From positions 496,001 through 560,000 of the forward strand of contig NZ_CP060398.1 of NCBI RefSeq assembly GCF_015840915.1: a DNA stretch of 64,000 nt, given 5' to 3'. This stretch comes from Synechococcus sp. CBW1002. GTDB taxonomy: Bacteria > Cyanobacteriota > Cyanobacteriia > PCC-6307 > Cyanobiaceae. How positions within the stretch are numbered: position 1 is the stretch's first letter; each line of letters starts with the position of its first letter. A model generated the notes under the pieces. It saw only the letters and a program-made list of their open reading frames with translations, did not search any database and was not told the DNA's origin. The position numbers and the translations under genes were made by a program. Positions 7,471 through 16,523 of the stretch are shown piece by piece.

Positions 7471-9143
7471 CGGCGGCCGGGGCTGGCGCTGGAACGGCCA
7501 CGGAGCAGGACCTGCGGCGCCTGGTGGCCGAGCTGCTGGTGGTGCGCTGCAGCGGCCACCTCAGCGACGATCAGCGGCGCTATCCCCGCTGGGAGCTCGA
7601 CAACGCCACCCTGCGGCGCCTTCTGGCTGAGGGGGTGGGGGGCGTGATCCTGCTGGGCGGCAGCGCCGCCGAGCTGGGTCTGCGCTGCCGCCAGCTCCAG
7701 GCCTGGTCAGGCCAGCCACTGCTGCTCTGCGCCGACGTGGAAGAGGGGGTGGGGCAGCGCTTCGAGGGGGCCAGCTGGTTGGCACCACCCCTCACCCTGG
7801 GTCGCCTCTACCAGCGGGAGCCAGGGCGAGCCGAGGAGCTTGCCGAGCGCTATGGCCGCTGCACGGGCGCCGAAGCCCGGGAGCTGGGCCTCAACTGGGT
7901 GCTGGCGCCGGTGTGCGATGTCAACAACAATCCCGCCAACCCGGTGATCAACCTGCGCGCCTGGGGGGAGGTTCCCGCCACCGCGGCGGCCCTGGCCACG
8001 GCCTTCCTGCGCGGCGCCCAGGCCGAGGGGGTGCTGTGTTGCGCCAAGCACTTCCCGGGGCACGGCGACACGGCCGTGGATTCCCACCTGGAACTGCCCC
8101 GCCTCGACCACGAGCGCACCCGGCTGGAGCAGGTGGAGTTGCCGCCTTTCCGGGCCGCGATCAACGCTGGTGTGGCCTCGGTGATGACCGCCCACCTGCT
8201 GCTGAGCGAGCTGGACAGGGAGCAGCCTGCCACCCTGTCGCCGGCCGTCCTGGACGGACTGCTGCGCCGGGAGCTGGGCTTCAAGGGCCTGATCGTGACC
8301 GACGCCCTGGTGATGGAGGCGATTGCGGCCCGCACCGGCGGGGCCGAGGCCGCCGTGCTGGCCCTGGTCGCCGGGGCGGATCTGGTGCTGATGCCGGAGA
8401 ACGCCGACGCGGCCATCGACGCAATCCTGGAGGCCGTGCAGCAGGGCCGCCTGTCGCCAGAGCGGCTGGCAGCCAGCCAGCAACGGCGGCGACGCGCCCT
8501 GGCCTCGGTCGCGGAACCCGCGGCTCAGCAGACGTCCGCCGCAGACGCGGCCCTGCCACTCCAGCGCCTGGGTGAGGGGCCCCGGGCTGAGCACCGGGCA
8601 CTGGCCAGGGAGCTGGTGCAGGGCGGTCTGCAGCATCGCGGCGGCCGCCTGACAGTCCGCCCGCAGGGCACACCGAGCGCGGCAGGCTGCAACCTGATTC
8701 GTATCGACAACGCCCTGCAATGCCCTGCCCTGCCGCTGGGGGCACCAGCCCTGAACCTGCCGGCCGCAGCGGGCTTCCGGAGCCGCTTGCTCGAACCTCG
8801 CAGCCCCTCCCCCTGGAGCCAGGATCCCCGCCATCCGCTCAACCTGGAGAGCCTGGGCAGTGGAGCGGTGCTGCTGCAGCTGTTCCTGCGCGGCAATCCC
8901 TTCACCGGCGGCGCCGGCGGTCAGGAGCCGTGGGAGAAGGCGATCCAGCAACTTCAGGAGCTCGGCCGGCTGGCTGCCCTGGTGGTCTACGGCAGCCCCT
9001 ATCGCTGGGACAGCCTGGTGGCGGAGCTCGACCCGCAGATTCCAGCCGCCTACTGCCCCGCCCAGACACCGTTGGCCCAGCGCTACGCCCTGGAGGCCAT
9101 CGGCCTGGGAGAAGGAAGCCAGGCTGGGTCCTTCACAGACTGA
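7467..9143 (+). CDS. nagZ: Glycoside hydrolase family 3, beta-N-acetylhexosaminidase (NagZ-type)
   Basis: 558 residues from ATG 7467, coupled to rbfA. The GH3 TIM barrel covers about residues 20-350. The NagZ signature [14 protein letters not shown] is near residue 193 and contains the His/Asp dyad used by NagZ. The nucleophile Asp is in [12 protein letters not shown] near residue 275. NagZ enzymes release N-acetylglucosamine from peptidoglycan fragments during wall recycling. The remaining 200 residues form a less conserved C-terminal domain seen in cyanobacterial GH3 proteins, so the protein is longer than E. coli NagZ (about 340). No signal peptide is visible, so it should be cytosolic. 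Confidence 0.88.
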   Translation: MTAAGAGAGTATEQDLRRLVAELLVVRCSGHLSDDQRRYPRWELDNATLRRLLAEGVGGVILLGGSAAELGLRCRQLQAWSGQPLLLCADVEEGVGQRFEGASWLAPPLTLGRLYQREPGRAEELAERYGRCTGAEARELGLNWVLAPVCDVNNNPANPVINLRAWGEVPATAAALATAFLRGAQAEGVLCCAKHFPGHGDTAVDSHLELPRLDHERTRLEQVELPPFRAAINAGVASVMTAHLLLSELDREQPATLSPAVLDGLLRRELGFKGLIVTDALVMEAIAARTGGAEAAVLALVAGADLVLMPENADAAIDAILEAVQQGRLSPERLAASQQRRRRALASVAEPAAQQTSAADAALPLQRLGEGPRAEHRALARELVQGGLQHRGGRLTVRPQGTPSAAGCNLIRIDNALQCPALPLGAPALNLPAAAGFRSRLLEPRSPSPWSQDPRHPLNLESLGSGAVLLQLFLRGNPFTGGAGGQEPWEKAIQQLQELGRLAALVVYGSPYRWDSLVAELDPQIPAAYCPAQTPLAQRYALEAIGLGEGSQAGSFTD

Positions 9144-9204
9144 GCGCCTTGGCAACCCTCCGCCTCGCTCCAGACCAACCGTGACCAAGTCCCTACCCAC
9201 CGCC

Positions 9205-11235
9205 ATGGGCACCGAGCCTCAGCTCAGCCTCTCGATGATCGTGCGCGATGAGGCCGCCTGCCTGGAGCGCTGCCTGGCCTCGGTACGGGACTTCGTCGAC
9301 GAGATGGTGGTGGTGGACACCGGCTCAGCCGATGACACGGTGGCGATCGCCGAGCGGTGTGGCGCCGTGGTGCACCCGATCACCTGGCCCGGCGATTTCG
9401 CACCGGCACGCAACCGCGCCCTGGAGTGGGTCCGGGGCGCGTGGGTGTTGGTTCTCGATGCGGACGAGGTGCTGCTCCCCGAGGCCATTCCCGCTCTGCG
9501 GCAACTGATGGAGCAGCCCGACCTGCTGCTGATCAACCTGCTGCGACGGGAGCAGGGGGCCAGTCAGTCGCCCTATTCCAGTGTCAGCCGCCTGTTCCGC
9601 CGCCATCCGGCGATCCACTGGAGCCAGGCCTACCACTCCCTGGTGGACGACAGCGTGATGGCGCTGATGGCGCAGGAACCCCACTGGCGCATTGCCGACT
9701 GTCCGGAACCGGCCCTGCTGCACGACGGCTACCGGCCGGAACTGCTGGCCGATGGACGCAAGGCCCAGCGCCTGCGCCAGGCGATGGAGCAGGAACTGCG
9801 CCGCAAGCCCGGCGACCCCTACGCCTGCGCCAAGCTGGGCGCCCTCGAGGTGAGTGACGGCAACGCGGCACGGGGGCTGTCCCTGCTGGAGCAGGGATTG
9901 GCCCAGTGCCCCGCTGAAGCGGTGGCGGAGCGCTACGAGCTGCTGCTCCATCTCGCCATCGCCACGGCGCCATCCCAGCCGCAGCGGGCCACCACGCTGT
10001 ATCGCGAAGCCCTCACCCAGCCCCTGCCGGCGCGGGTCCGACTGGCGGCCTTTCACAATCTGGCGGCGCTGCTGCTGCAACAAGCCGAGAACGCTGGACC
10101 CTCAGCCACGCCATCCGACCTGAGCGAAGCCCTCGAACTGGCCCGTGCCGCCACCGGCGCCGCTCCCGAACTGGCGCCGGGCTGGATCCAGCTCGGTCTG
10201 ATCGAACGGCGCTGCGGTCACCTGGAGGCCGCCGCCGCGGCCTACCGCCGAGCGATCACCTGCGATAGCAGCCAGGCAGGGGCCCACCAGAACCTGGGAG
10301 TGGTTTCCCTGCTGATGGGCGACATCCCCGCAGCCCGCGAGGGCTTCCGTCAGGCGATCGCCCTGCTTACCAGCCAGGGCAAGACCTCGGCAGCGGAGGC
10401 CCTGCGCCAGCAGGCGTCCTCGCTGGTGAAGCTGGAGCCTGCCAGCCCGTTGACGGGCCGCACCGTGGCGGTGACCCGGGCGGAGCAACAGCTGGGGGAA
10501 GCTCGCGCTCTGTTTGAGGCGATGGGAGCGCGCGTCGTGGATCTGCCGGCCCTCGTGATCGGTCCCCCCGATGAATGGGGTCCGCTCGACGACGCCCTGG
10601 CGGAACTGGAGCACTTTCACTGGCTGATCCTGTCCAGCGCCAACGGGGTGGAGGCGGTGCAGCAGCGGCTGCGCCGCCGCGGCGGCGACCTGGCGCACCT
10701 CCCCGGCAGCCTCAACATCGCCGCGGTGGGCCGCAAGACGGCCCGGCAGCTGGAGGATCTCGGCGCCCCTGCAGACTTCGTACCTCCTGCCTATGTCGCC
10801 GACAGCCTGATCGAGCACTTCCCTGTCTCAGCCTGGGGCCTGCGGTTGCTGCTGCCACGGGTGCAGAGCGGCGGCCGCACCGTGCTGGCGGAGGCCTTCG
10901 GCGAAGCCGGTGCCCGGGTGGTGGAAGTGGCCGCCTACGAAACGCGCTGCCCTGAGGCCCTGCCCTCGCAGACCCTGCTGGCTCTGGAGCGCGGCCACCT
11001 GGATGCGATCACCTTCAGCAGCGGCAAGACGGTGAGCCACACCTGCCAGCTGCTGCAGCGCCACTTCGGGAGCGACTGGCGCCAGCGGCTGGACAGCGTG
11101 GCCGTGATTTCGATCGGCCCCCAGACCACGGCCCGCTGCCGCCAGGAGCTGGGCCGGGTGGACGCCGAAGCGGACCCCCATGACCTCAACGGACTGGTGG
11201 CGGCCTGCTGCAGGGCCCTCAGCGAACAAGGCTGA
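9205..11235 (+). CDS. Fusion: family 2 glycosyltransferase - TPR - uroporphyrinogen-III synthase
   Basis: 676 residues in one open frame from ATG 9205 (GTG 9181 is an alternative). Residues about 8-230 are a GT2 domain: LSLSMIVRDEAACLERCL, VVDTGSADDT and the metal-binding LDADE. Residues about 285-405 are TPR-like helices (LGLIERRCGHLEAAAAAYRRAI). From about 417 to the end the protein is a HemD-type synthase: TGRTVAVTRAEQQLGEARALF, LILSSANGVEA, ITFSSGKTV and VISIGPQTTA. HemD closes and inverts ring D of hydroxymethylbilane to give uroporphyrinogen III for chlorophyll, haem and bilins. A TTG at 10450 just before the HemD part could start a separate HemD; a GGAG lies about 14 bases before it. 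No stop separates the two activities. Confidence 0.85.
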   Translation: MGTEPQLSLSMIVRDEAACLERCLASVRDFVDEMVVVDTGSADDTVAIAERCGAVVHPITWPGDFAPARNRALEWVRGAWVLVLDADEVLLPEAIPALRQLMEQPDLLLINLLRREQGASQSPYSSVSRLFRRHPAIHWSQAYHSLVDDSVMALMAQEPHWRIADCPEPALLHDGYRPELLADGRKAQRLRQAMEQELRRKPGDPYACAKLGALEVSDGNAARGLSLLEQGLAQCPAEAVAERYELLLHLAIATAPSQPQRATTLYREALTQPLPARVRLAAFHNLAALLLQQAENAGPSATPSDLSEALELARAATGAAPELAPGWIQLGLIERRCGHLEAAAAAYRRAITCDSSQAGAHQNLGVVSLLMGDIPAAREGFRQAIALLTSQGKTSAAEALRQQASSLVKLEPASPLTGRTVAVTRAEQQLGEARALFEAMGARVVDLPALVIGPPDEWGPLDDALAELEHFHWLILSSANGVEAVQQRLRRRGGDLAHLPGSLNIAAVGRKTARQLEDLGAPADFVPPAYVADSLIEHFPVSAWGLRLLLPRVQSGGRTVLAEAFGEAGARVVEVAAYETRCPEALPSQTLLALERGHLDAITFSSGKTVSHTCQLLQRHFGSDWRQRLDSVAVISIGPQTTARCRQELGRVDAEADPHDLNGLVAACCRALSEQG

Positions 11236-11244
11236 GGCAACCCC

Positions 11245-11811
11245 TCAAAGCTCAGCCGTGATCGTGCGGTCGGCCTGGCGCAGCACCAGACGCCCCTGCT
11301 GCACGTCCACCGCCTGCACAGACCAACCAGGCGGCAGAAGATCGGTGGAGCGGCCACCCTGATCCCCGGGAGCAAGACTGCCGCTCACAGATTCGAACTG
11401 GACAAGAGCCTTCGGCCGACCACTGGATGCCACCACACCATTGAAGCGGAAGGCTTCGGGCAACAGCAGTGGAGGTCGCACCTCCGTTCCAGGAGCTCCT
11501 GGAAGGCCAGAGATGAGCTGGCCGTTGGCACTGAGCAACGGCGAACTAAAGGGATCCAGGCGGCCGACCACCATGGAAGCCACCACGGCCTGGGGCTTGA
11601 GCAGGGGAGTCAGGCCGGCAGAGTCGAGCGGAGGTTCGGACAGAGGGTTCTCCCGGGCTGGCGGCTGGCGATCGGGAGCAGGCGCCTCAGATGCAGGGCC
11701 GCCGCCAAAGCCGGGGATCGAGAAGGGAAGCTCAATCCCCTGACAGCCCGTCAGCAGCAAGGTCAGCGCCAGGGCCGCTGGAGATTTCGACCAGGTCGCG
11801 AAAACGGTCAA
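11245..11811 (-). CDS. Putative lipoprotein, unknown function
   Basis: 188 residues if started at TTG 11811; the frame stays open to 11838. The N-terminus has a short hydrophobic stretch (LALTLLLTGCQG) with a lipobox whose Cys would be lipidated, so an envelope lipoprotein is predicted. A Pro-rich spacer (about 30-70) precedes a mixed region with VVGRLDPFSSPLLS and GWSVQAVDVQQGRLVLRQADR. No family was recognised. Its 5' end overlaps the 3' end of the SRPBCC gene by about 80 bp on the same strand, and its 3' end lies 9 bp from the convergent HemD fusion. Confidence 0.6.
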   Translation of the reverse strand: MTVFATWSKSPAALALTLLLTGCQGIELPFSIPGFGGGPASEAPAPDRQPPARENPLSEPPLDSAGLTPLLKPQAVVASMVVGRLDPFSSPLLSANGQLISGLPGAPGTEVRPPLLLPEAFRFNGVVASSGRPKALVQFESVSGSLAPGDQGGRSTDLLPPGWSVQAVDVQQGRLVLRQADRTITAEL

Positions 11812-12211
11812 GGTTGGCCTGCAGTTCCTTGGTGACAATGCCCCCCAGGATGGTGGGTTCCATCAGGGGTGCAAGCACCCCCGGCAGCTCATAGCTGACG
11901 CTGAGCCGGACCGTGGTGCATCCGGGACCCTGGGGATAGAAGCGCACCGCCCCCCGGGTCGGCAATCCCCCCACCGATTCCCAGTGCAGCTGCTGGGCCT
12001 CGACCCGCTGGGTGATGCGAGCCTTCCAATGAAAACGAAATCCCTGGGCCGCCAGGGTCCAGTCGGTGAGATCGGGGTCATCAAGGGTCTTGACCGACTC
12101 GATCCAGCGCATCCAGCGCGGCATCGCCTCGAGATCGCTCCACACCACCCAGACCCGATCCGCGGGGGCCTGGATCTCGGTGGTGACGCTGTGCTCAAGC
12201 CAACGGCCCAT
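11732..12211 (-). CDS. SRPBCC (cyclase/dehydrase-like) protein
   Basis: 159 residues from ATG 12211. The START/SRPBCC fold is indicated by TTEIQAPADRVWVVWSDLEAMPRW, MRWIESVKTLDD and the C-terminal helix TKELQANLDRFRDLVE. These proteins bind hydrophobic ligands such as lipids or polyketides; the ligand here is unknown. It lies 18 bp downstream of crtQ on the same strand, an order also seen in other picocyanobacteria, so a carotenoid-linked role is possible but not shown. Confidence 0.82.
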   Translation of the reverse strand: MGRWLEHSVTTEIQAPADRVWVVWSDLEAMPRWMRWIESVKTLDDPDLTDWTLAAQGFRFHWKARITQRVEAQQLHWESVGGLPTRGAVRFYPQGPGCTTVRLSVSYELPGVLAPLMEPTILGGIVTKELQANLDRFRDLVEISSGPGADLAADGLSGD

Positions 12212-12229
12212 GGGGAAAGGTGCAAGGGG

Positions 12230-13732
12230 TCAGGCCACGGCCGCATTGCTGGCGAGCTGAACCGGGCGGTCCAGAATCGCGGCCGCAGCCAGACGCCCGC
12301 TCATGGTGGCGCCTTCCATCGAATCGATGTAGTCCTGGCGGGTGTAGCTGCCCGCCAGAAAGAAGTTGGACACCGGGGTGCGCTGATCCGGGCGAAACGG
12401 CTCCATCCCTGGCGCCTCGCGGTAGAGCGACTGGGCCAGCTTGACCACGTTGCTCCACACCAGCGTCAGGTTGCGGGCCGAGGGGAAGAGGCTGCGGACC
12501 TGGGCATCGGTGGCGGCCACGATCTCCTCGGTCTTTTTGGGAATCCAGGGATCGCCCGGGGTGAGCACGCATTGCAGCAGCGAGCCCAGGCCAGGCCTGC
12601 GGTAGTCCACCGGGCTGGCCAGGGCCAGATCCGCGAAGCAACTGAAATCGGCGTCTGCCGTGTAGAGGAGATTGTCGAGACCGGCCGGATGGGCGAGGTC
12701 GGCCCGGCGACCGGTCGCCTCGGCGGAATCGCCCAATTCGGTGACCCAGCCGTCGTAGCGGAGCTGCACGGTGGCCACCGGCACGGCCTCCAACCGGTAG
12801 ATCGCATCAAAAGCCTCGTGGCAGCGCCAGGCCTGCGGCAGCAGGCGCTGGATGCCGGGCACATCACAGGCGGCGAGATAAGCATCGGCCTGCACGTTCA
12901 GATCCCCCGCCGGTGTTCCCATCGTGAGCCCCGTGACCCGGGTGAGCGGAGCAACGGCGGGATCACCGGGCTCTGCGGGTGCCTCCTCAAAGTGCACCTC
13001 CTTGACGCGGTGGCGTAGGTGCAGGCGGCCGCCACGGGCTTCGATATAGGCCAGGATCGGGCCGGTGAGCCAGCGATGGGGCGACCCCTTGAGCAGGTTG
13101 AGCTTGGAGGCCTCGGTCTTGGCCGCGAACATCATGAAGATGGTGAGCATGCAGCGAGCCGAGATCGTGGCGCAATCGATGAAACCCAGCGCGTAGGCCA
13201 CCGGATTCCACATGCGCTCGATGCTGCGCAGGCTGCCTCCATGGCCGAGGAACCACTCCTGGAAGCTGATCCGATCGAGATCGCGGATCACCTGCATCGC
13301 CCCCTCGTAATCCACCAGTCCGCGCACGATCGGGCTGGTGCCCAGGGCCAGGGCATTGCGCAGCTTGTCGATCCAGTCGAGCTGGGGGGTGGTGAAGAAG
13401 GCCTTGAGACCGTTGAAGGGGGCGCCGATCGGAAAACGGAAATCGAGTTCGCGCAGATCCCCACCCGCATTCACGAACAGGTGGGTGTGGTCCTTGGGCA
13501 GGAGGTTCTCGAACGCCCCCACCTTGCGCATCAGGGCGAAGAGGTTGGCGTAGTTGAAGAAGAACACATGCAACCCCATCTCGATGTGGTTGCCCTCGGG
13601 ATCTTCCCAGCTGCCCACCTTGCCACCCATGAAGGGCCGGGCCTCGTAAAGATCCACCTGGTGACCGGCATCGACCAGATCCACTGCCGCGGAGAGTCCC
13701 GCCAGCCCCGCTCCCACGATGGCGACCCTCAC
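12230..13732 (-). CDS. crtQ: Zeta-carotene desaturase (CrtQ/ZDS)
   Basis: About 500 residues from GTG 13732 ([19 protein letters not shown]); a TTG at 13747 would add five. It dehydrogenates zeta-carotene through neurosporene to lycopene at the membrane. The N-terminal FAD-binding GxGxxG is followed by [15 protein letters not shown] and [16 protein letters not shown], typical of plant-type ZDS rather than CrtI. The C-terminal FAD signature is [20 protein letters not shown]. The upstream part of the pathway (crtP, crtB) is at 49.4-51.7 kb in this window. Confidence 0.93.
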   Translation of the reverse strand: MRVAIVGAGLAGLSAAVDLVDAGHQVDLYEARPFMGGKVGSWEDPEGNHIEMGLHVFFFNYANLFALMRKVGAFENLLPKDHTHLFVNAGGDLRELDFRFPIGAPFNGLKAFFTTPQLDWIDKLRNALALGTSPIVRGLVDYEGAMQVIRDLDRISFQEWFLGHGGSLRSIERMWNPVAYALGFIDCATISARCMLTIFMMFAAKTEASKLNLLKGSPHRWLTGPILAYIEARGGRLHLRHRVKEVHFEEAPAEPGDPAVAPLTRVTGLTMGTPAGDLNVQADAYLAACDVPGIQRLLPQAWRCHEAFDAIYRLEAVPVATVQLRYDGWVTELGDSAEATGRRADLAHPAGLDNLLYTADADFSCFADLALASPVDYRRPGLGSLLQCVLTPGDPWIPKKTEEIVAATDAQVRSLFPSARNLTLVWSNVVKLAQSLYREAPGMEPFRPDQRTPVSNFFLAGSYTRQDYIDSMEGATMSGRLAAAAILDRPVQLASNAAVA

Positions 13733-13881
13733 CCTCTGAATTCCCAAACTGGGCCGACTCTATGGAGACGGCTGCGCCAGCGAGCGGATATCCGGTCGAG
13801 GCAGCCGCCAGCCTGTGGCGTCTGTCGGCGAGACGACAGCCCCAGCAGCACGGAAAGTCAGAGGGATGGCTGCAACAGCGC

Positions 13882-13915
13882 CGGATGGGCCTCGTGACCG
13901 GATGGCCCTCGTGAC
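13882..13915. repeat. Two tandem 17-bp units with one mismatch
   Basis: CGGATGGGCCTCGTGAC at 13882-13898 is followed at once by CGGATGGCCCTCGTGAC at 13899-13915. The repeat lies in the 276-bp gap between the divergent crtQ and Fe-S carrier genes. No other feature was seen in that gap. Confidence 0.7.
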
Positions 13916-14008
13916 CACAAGGAAGCGAAAGCCGCGGACACCCACGAAAGCAACAATGGCAGCCAGGGCTCCATAGAGTTGTGCCATGACCCATCCGCGG
14001 CCCCAGCG

Positions 14009-14494
14009 ATGAGCCCCGAGACCGTGCGCTCCGCAACCGCAACTACGACATCCGCAACCCTCGAAACCTTGAACACCGAAACGATCGCGGCCCCCACCGC
14101 GAGCCAACCTGCCTCCGCCCCCCCCCAGGCTTCCGCCGGCAAGGACGGCCGGGGCATCCTGATCACCGAGCCGGCCATGAAGCAGCTGGCCGCCCTGACG
14201 AGCCAGCAGGGGGACAGCAAAGTGCTGAGGGTGGGCGTGCGCTCAGGCGGTTGCAGCGGTATGAGCTACACGATGGATTTCATCGATGCCGACCAGATCC
14301 GCTCCGATGACGAGCAGTACACCTACGAACCCGACGGATCGGCTGCCTTCCAGGTGGTCTGCGACCCCAAGAGCCTGCTGTACATCTACGGCATGCAGCT
14401 CGACTTCTCCAGCGCCCTGATCGGTGGCGGCTTCAACTTCACCAACCCCAACGCCACCCAGACCTGCGGCTGCGGCAGTTCCTTTGCCGTCTGA
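14009..14494 (+). CDS. A-type iron-sulfur carrier (IscA/SufA/HesB family)
   Basis: 161 residues from ATG 14009. The conserved domain (about 52-161) has ILITEPAMKQLAAL, the first Cys in VRSGGCSGMSY and the C-terminal pair in QTCGCGSSFAV. These three Cys bind iron or a [2Fe-2S]/[4Fe-4S] cluster for delivery to apoproteins. The first 50 residues are Thr/Ala/Ser-rich, with no conserved motif, and may be a disordered extension. The gene is divergent from crtQ and is followed by a TPR gene. Confidence 0.92.
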   Translation: MSPETVRSATATTTSATLETLNTETIAAPTASQPASAPPQASAGKDGRGILITEPAMKQLAALTSQQGDSKVLRVGVRSGGCSGMSYTMDFIDADQIRSDDEQYTYEPDGSAAFQVVCDPKSLLYIYGMQLDFSSALIGGGFNFTNPNATQTCGCGSSFAV

Positions 14495-14552
14495 GCCCTG
14501 GGCTGCGACGGCCGACATGGGAATCTGAGATCCCGAGGCTTCGCTCCCGCCG

Positions 14553-14972
14553 ATGACGGCCACCTTTGAATCCCGCTTCGATGCGGCCATCGCCCGCTAT
14601 CAGCAGGGTGGGCCGTCCGCCGAGTTGATCGGAGAATTCCAGGCGATCACCCAGCAGGCTCCCCGCCAGTCGGCGGGCTGGACCTGCCTGGCCTGGCTGC
14701 AGTTGCTGGAAGGCCAGGCCGACGACGCCCTGCGCTCGGCCCGCACGGCCGTGAAGCTCAATCCCCAGGATCCCCAGGCCCGCATCAACCTCTGCCTGGC
14801 CCTGCTCGAGACCGATTCCAAGGGGGTGCGCGAACAGATCGAGATGGTGCAGCGGGTGATGCAGATGGCACCGGAACTGGCTGCTGAACTGAACGACTCG
14901 ATGGCCGATGGCCTGCAGCGCAAGCCAGGTTGGCCGGCCATGCAGAAGGTGCAGCGGTGGCTGCAGGGTTGA
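14553..14972 (+). CDS. Small TPR protein
   Basis: 139 residues from ATG 14553. Two or three TPR-like helical repeats are visible (PRQSAGWTCLAWLQLLEGQ, ALRSARTAVKLNPQDPQARI). The C-terminal LQRKPGWPAMQKVQRWLQG is characteristic of a conserved picocyanobacterial family. The function is unknown; TPRs bind proteins. Its TGA overlaps the proposed TTG start of the next gene (TTGA at 14969-14972), suggesting coupled translation. Confidence 0.7.
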   Translation: MTATFESRFDAAIARYQQGGPSAELIGEFQAITQQAPRQSAGWTCLAWLQLLEGQADDALRSARTAVKLNPQDPQARINLCLALLETDSKGVREQIEMVQRVMQMAPELAAELNDSMADGLQRKPGWPAMQKVQRWLQG

Positions 14973-16273
14973 CACGCCTGCTGCTGCTGAGCAACGGCCA
15001 CGGGGAAGACCTCAGTGGCGCCCTGCTCGGCCGGGCCCTGATCCAGCAGCCGGGGATCCAGGTGAGCGCCCTGCCCCTGGTGGGCCATGGCGAGCCCTAC
15101 CGCCAGGCCGGCATCGCCGTGCTGGGCCGCACCCGCTCCTTCAGCACCGGTGGGCTCGGCTACACCAGTCTGCGCGGGCGCCTCACCGAACTGGCCCAGG
15201 GTCAGGTGGTGTACCTGTTCGGGCAGCTGCTGCGTCTGTGGCGGCGGCGCAAGCAGACCGATCTGGTGGTGATCGTGGGCGACGTGGTGCCGTTGCTGGC
15301 CTGGTGGCTGACCGGCTGCCGAGGCGTCGTGTATCTGGTGGCGTATTCCAGCCACTACGAAGGCCGCCTGCGGCTGCCCTGGCCCTGCGGCTGGATCCTG
15401 CGGCGGCGCCGCCTGCTGCAGGTGTGGAGCCGCGACGCCCTCACCGCCACTGACCTGAGCCAGCAGCTGGGGCGGCCGGTGCTGTTCCTGGGCAACCCCT
15501 TCTTTGATCTGGTGGCAGATGGCTCCGGGACCGGAGCGCCGGCAGGGCCTGGAGATGCCGAAGCGATCGACAGCGCCACGCCCACGGACGAAGCCAGGAA
15601 CGCCAGTGCTGCACCACAGAGCCTGGTCCTGCTGCCCGGCAGTCGCCTGCCGGAAGCCGAGCAGAACCTGGAGCTGATGCTGCACCTGCTCATCCTGCTG
15701 CCGCAGGAGCTGAGGCAGCCGTCACGGCTGTGTCTGCGGGCGGCTCTGGTGCAGCACCTCGACAGCGAGCGCCTGGCAGCCCTGGCCCAGCGACTGGGCT
15801 GGCAACTGCAGGGCTCCGCCGATCAACCCCAGGGCCTCTGGATGCAGCGTGAGGAGCTGCGGCTGGAGCTAGGCTGGGATCGATTCGCCTCCCTTTTGCG
15901 GCAGAGCGATCTGGTGCTGGCCATGGCCGGGACCGCCACCGAGCAGGCCGTTGGGCTGGGAAAACCGGTGTTGCAGCTGGCCGGCCAGGGCCCCCAGTTC
16001 ACAGAGGGCTTCGCCGAGGCGCAGCGCCGCCTGCTTGGCCCCGGGGTGGTGTGTGCTCCTGGTGAGGCCGGCATGCTCGACACCCTGCGCGCCAGTGCGG
16101 CTCTGGCCGCGCGACTGCTGGAAGAGCTGGCTGATGCCGAACGCGGGGCTCAATGGCGCCGGCAGCTGCATCAGCTGGGTCTGGAGCGGATCGGCGAGGC
16201 CGCCGGCACCCAGCGCATGGCCGCAGCGATCATGACCCTGTTGCCCCAGGAGTCCTGTGCCGCCCATGGCTGA
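14969..16273 (+). CDS. Lipid-A-disaccharide synthase-related protein
   Basis: About 434 residues from TTG 14969 (LTRLLLLSNGHGEDLSG); an earlier TTG at 14930 would overlap the TPR gene more. The two-domain GT-B layout has LLSNGHGEDLSGALLG at the start, VVIVGDVVPLLAWWL, and the donor-side LLPGSRLPEAEQNL and LVLAMAGTATEQAVGLGKP. These match the LpxB-related family of cyanobacteria. True LpxB transfers GlcNAc-type sugars to make lipid A. This branch has an unproven substrate and is not the canonical LpxB, which belongs with lpxA/C/D. Confidence 0.82.
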   Translation: MTRLLLLSNGHGEDLSGALLGRALIQQPGIQVSALPLVGHGEPYRQAGIAVLGRTRSFSTGGLGYTSLRGRLTELAQGQVVYLFGQLLRLWRRRKQTDLVVIVGDVVPLLAWWLTGCRGVVYLVAYSSHYEGRLRLPWPCGWILRRRRLLQVWSRDALTATDLSQQLGRPVLFLGNPFFDLVADGSGTGAPAGPGDAEAIDSATPTDEARNASAAPQSLVLLPGSRLPEAEQNLELMLHLLILLPQELRQPSRLCLRAALVQHLDSERLAALAQRLGWQLQGSADQPQGLWMQREELRLELGWDRFASLLRQSDLVLAMAGTATEQAVGLGKPVLQLAGQGPQFTEGFAEAQRRLLGPGVVCAPGEAGMLDTLRASAALAARLLEELADAERGAQWRRQLHQLGLERIGEAAGTQRMAAAIMTLLPQESCAAHG

Positions 16274-16523
16274 CACCCCCACAATTCTTCAGCGGCTCAA
16301 GGGTGCCCTCGACACCGTGCTGGTGATCGATGTGTTCGTGGTGCTGACCGGTGCCGGCTGGTTCGCCCTGGCGGTGGTCTTGCACAGCCAGGAGATCGAG
16401 GCACCGCTGCGAGTGTTTCAAGGGCTCTGGGAGCCCCTGTTCACGCCGGCGATCGGTCTGTTGATGGCCGCTGCCCTGATCAGTGGGGCGCTGGGCTGGT
16501 GGCAGCGACGAGGGCAGCGTTGA
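16266..16523 (+). CDS. Small two-helix membrane protein, unknown
   Basis: 85 residues from ATG 16266; GTG 16257 is also in frame. Two hydrophobic segments are clear: TVLVIDVFVVLTGAGWFALAV and FTPAIGLLMAAALISGALGW, ending in WQRRGQR. Its start overlaps the previous gene by 8 bp and its end overlaps the convergent epimerase gene by 44 bp. The family is conserved in appearance but no function is recognised. Confidence 0.65.
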   Translation: MADTPTILQRLKGALDTVLVIDVFVVLTGAGWFALAVVLHSQEIEAPLRVFQGLWEPLFTPAIGLLMAAALISGALGWWQRRGQR

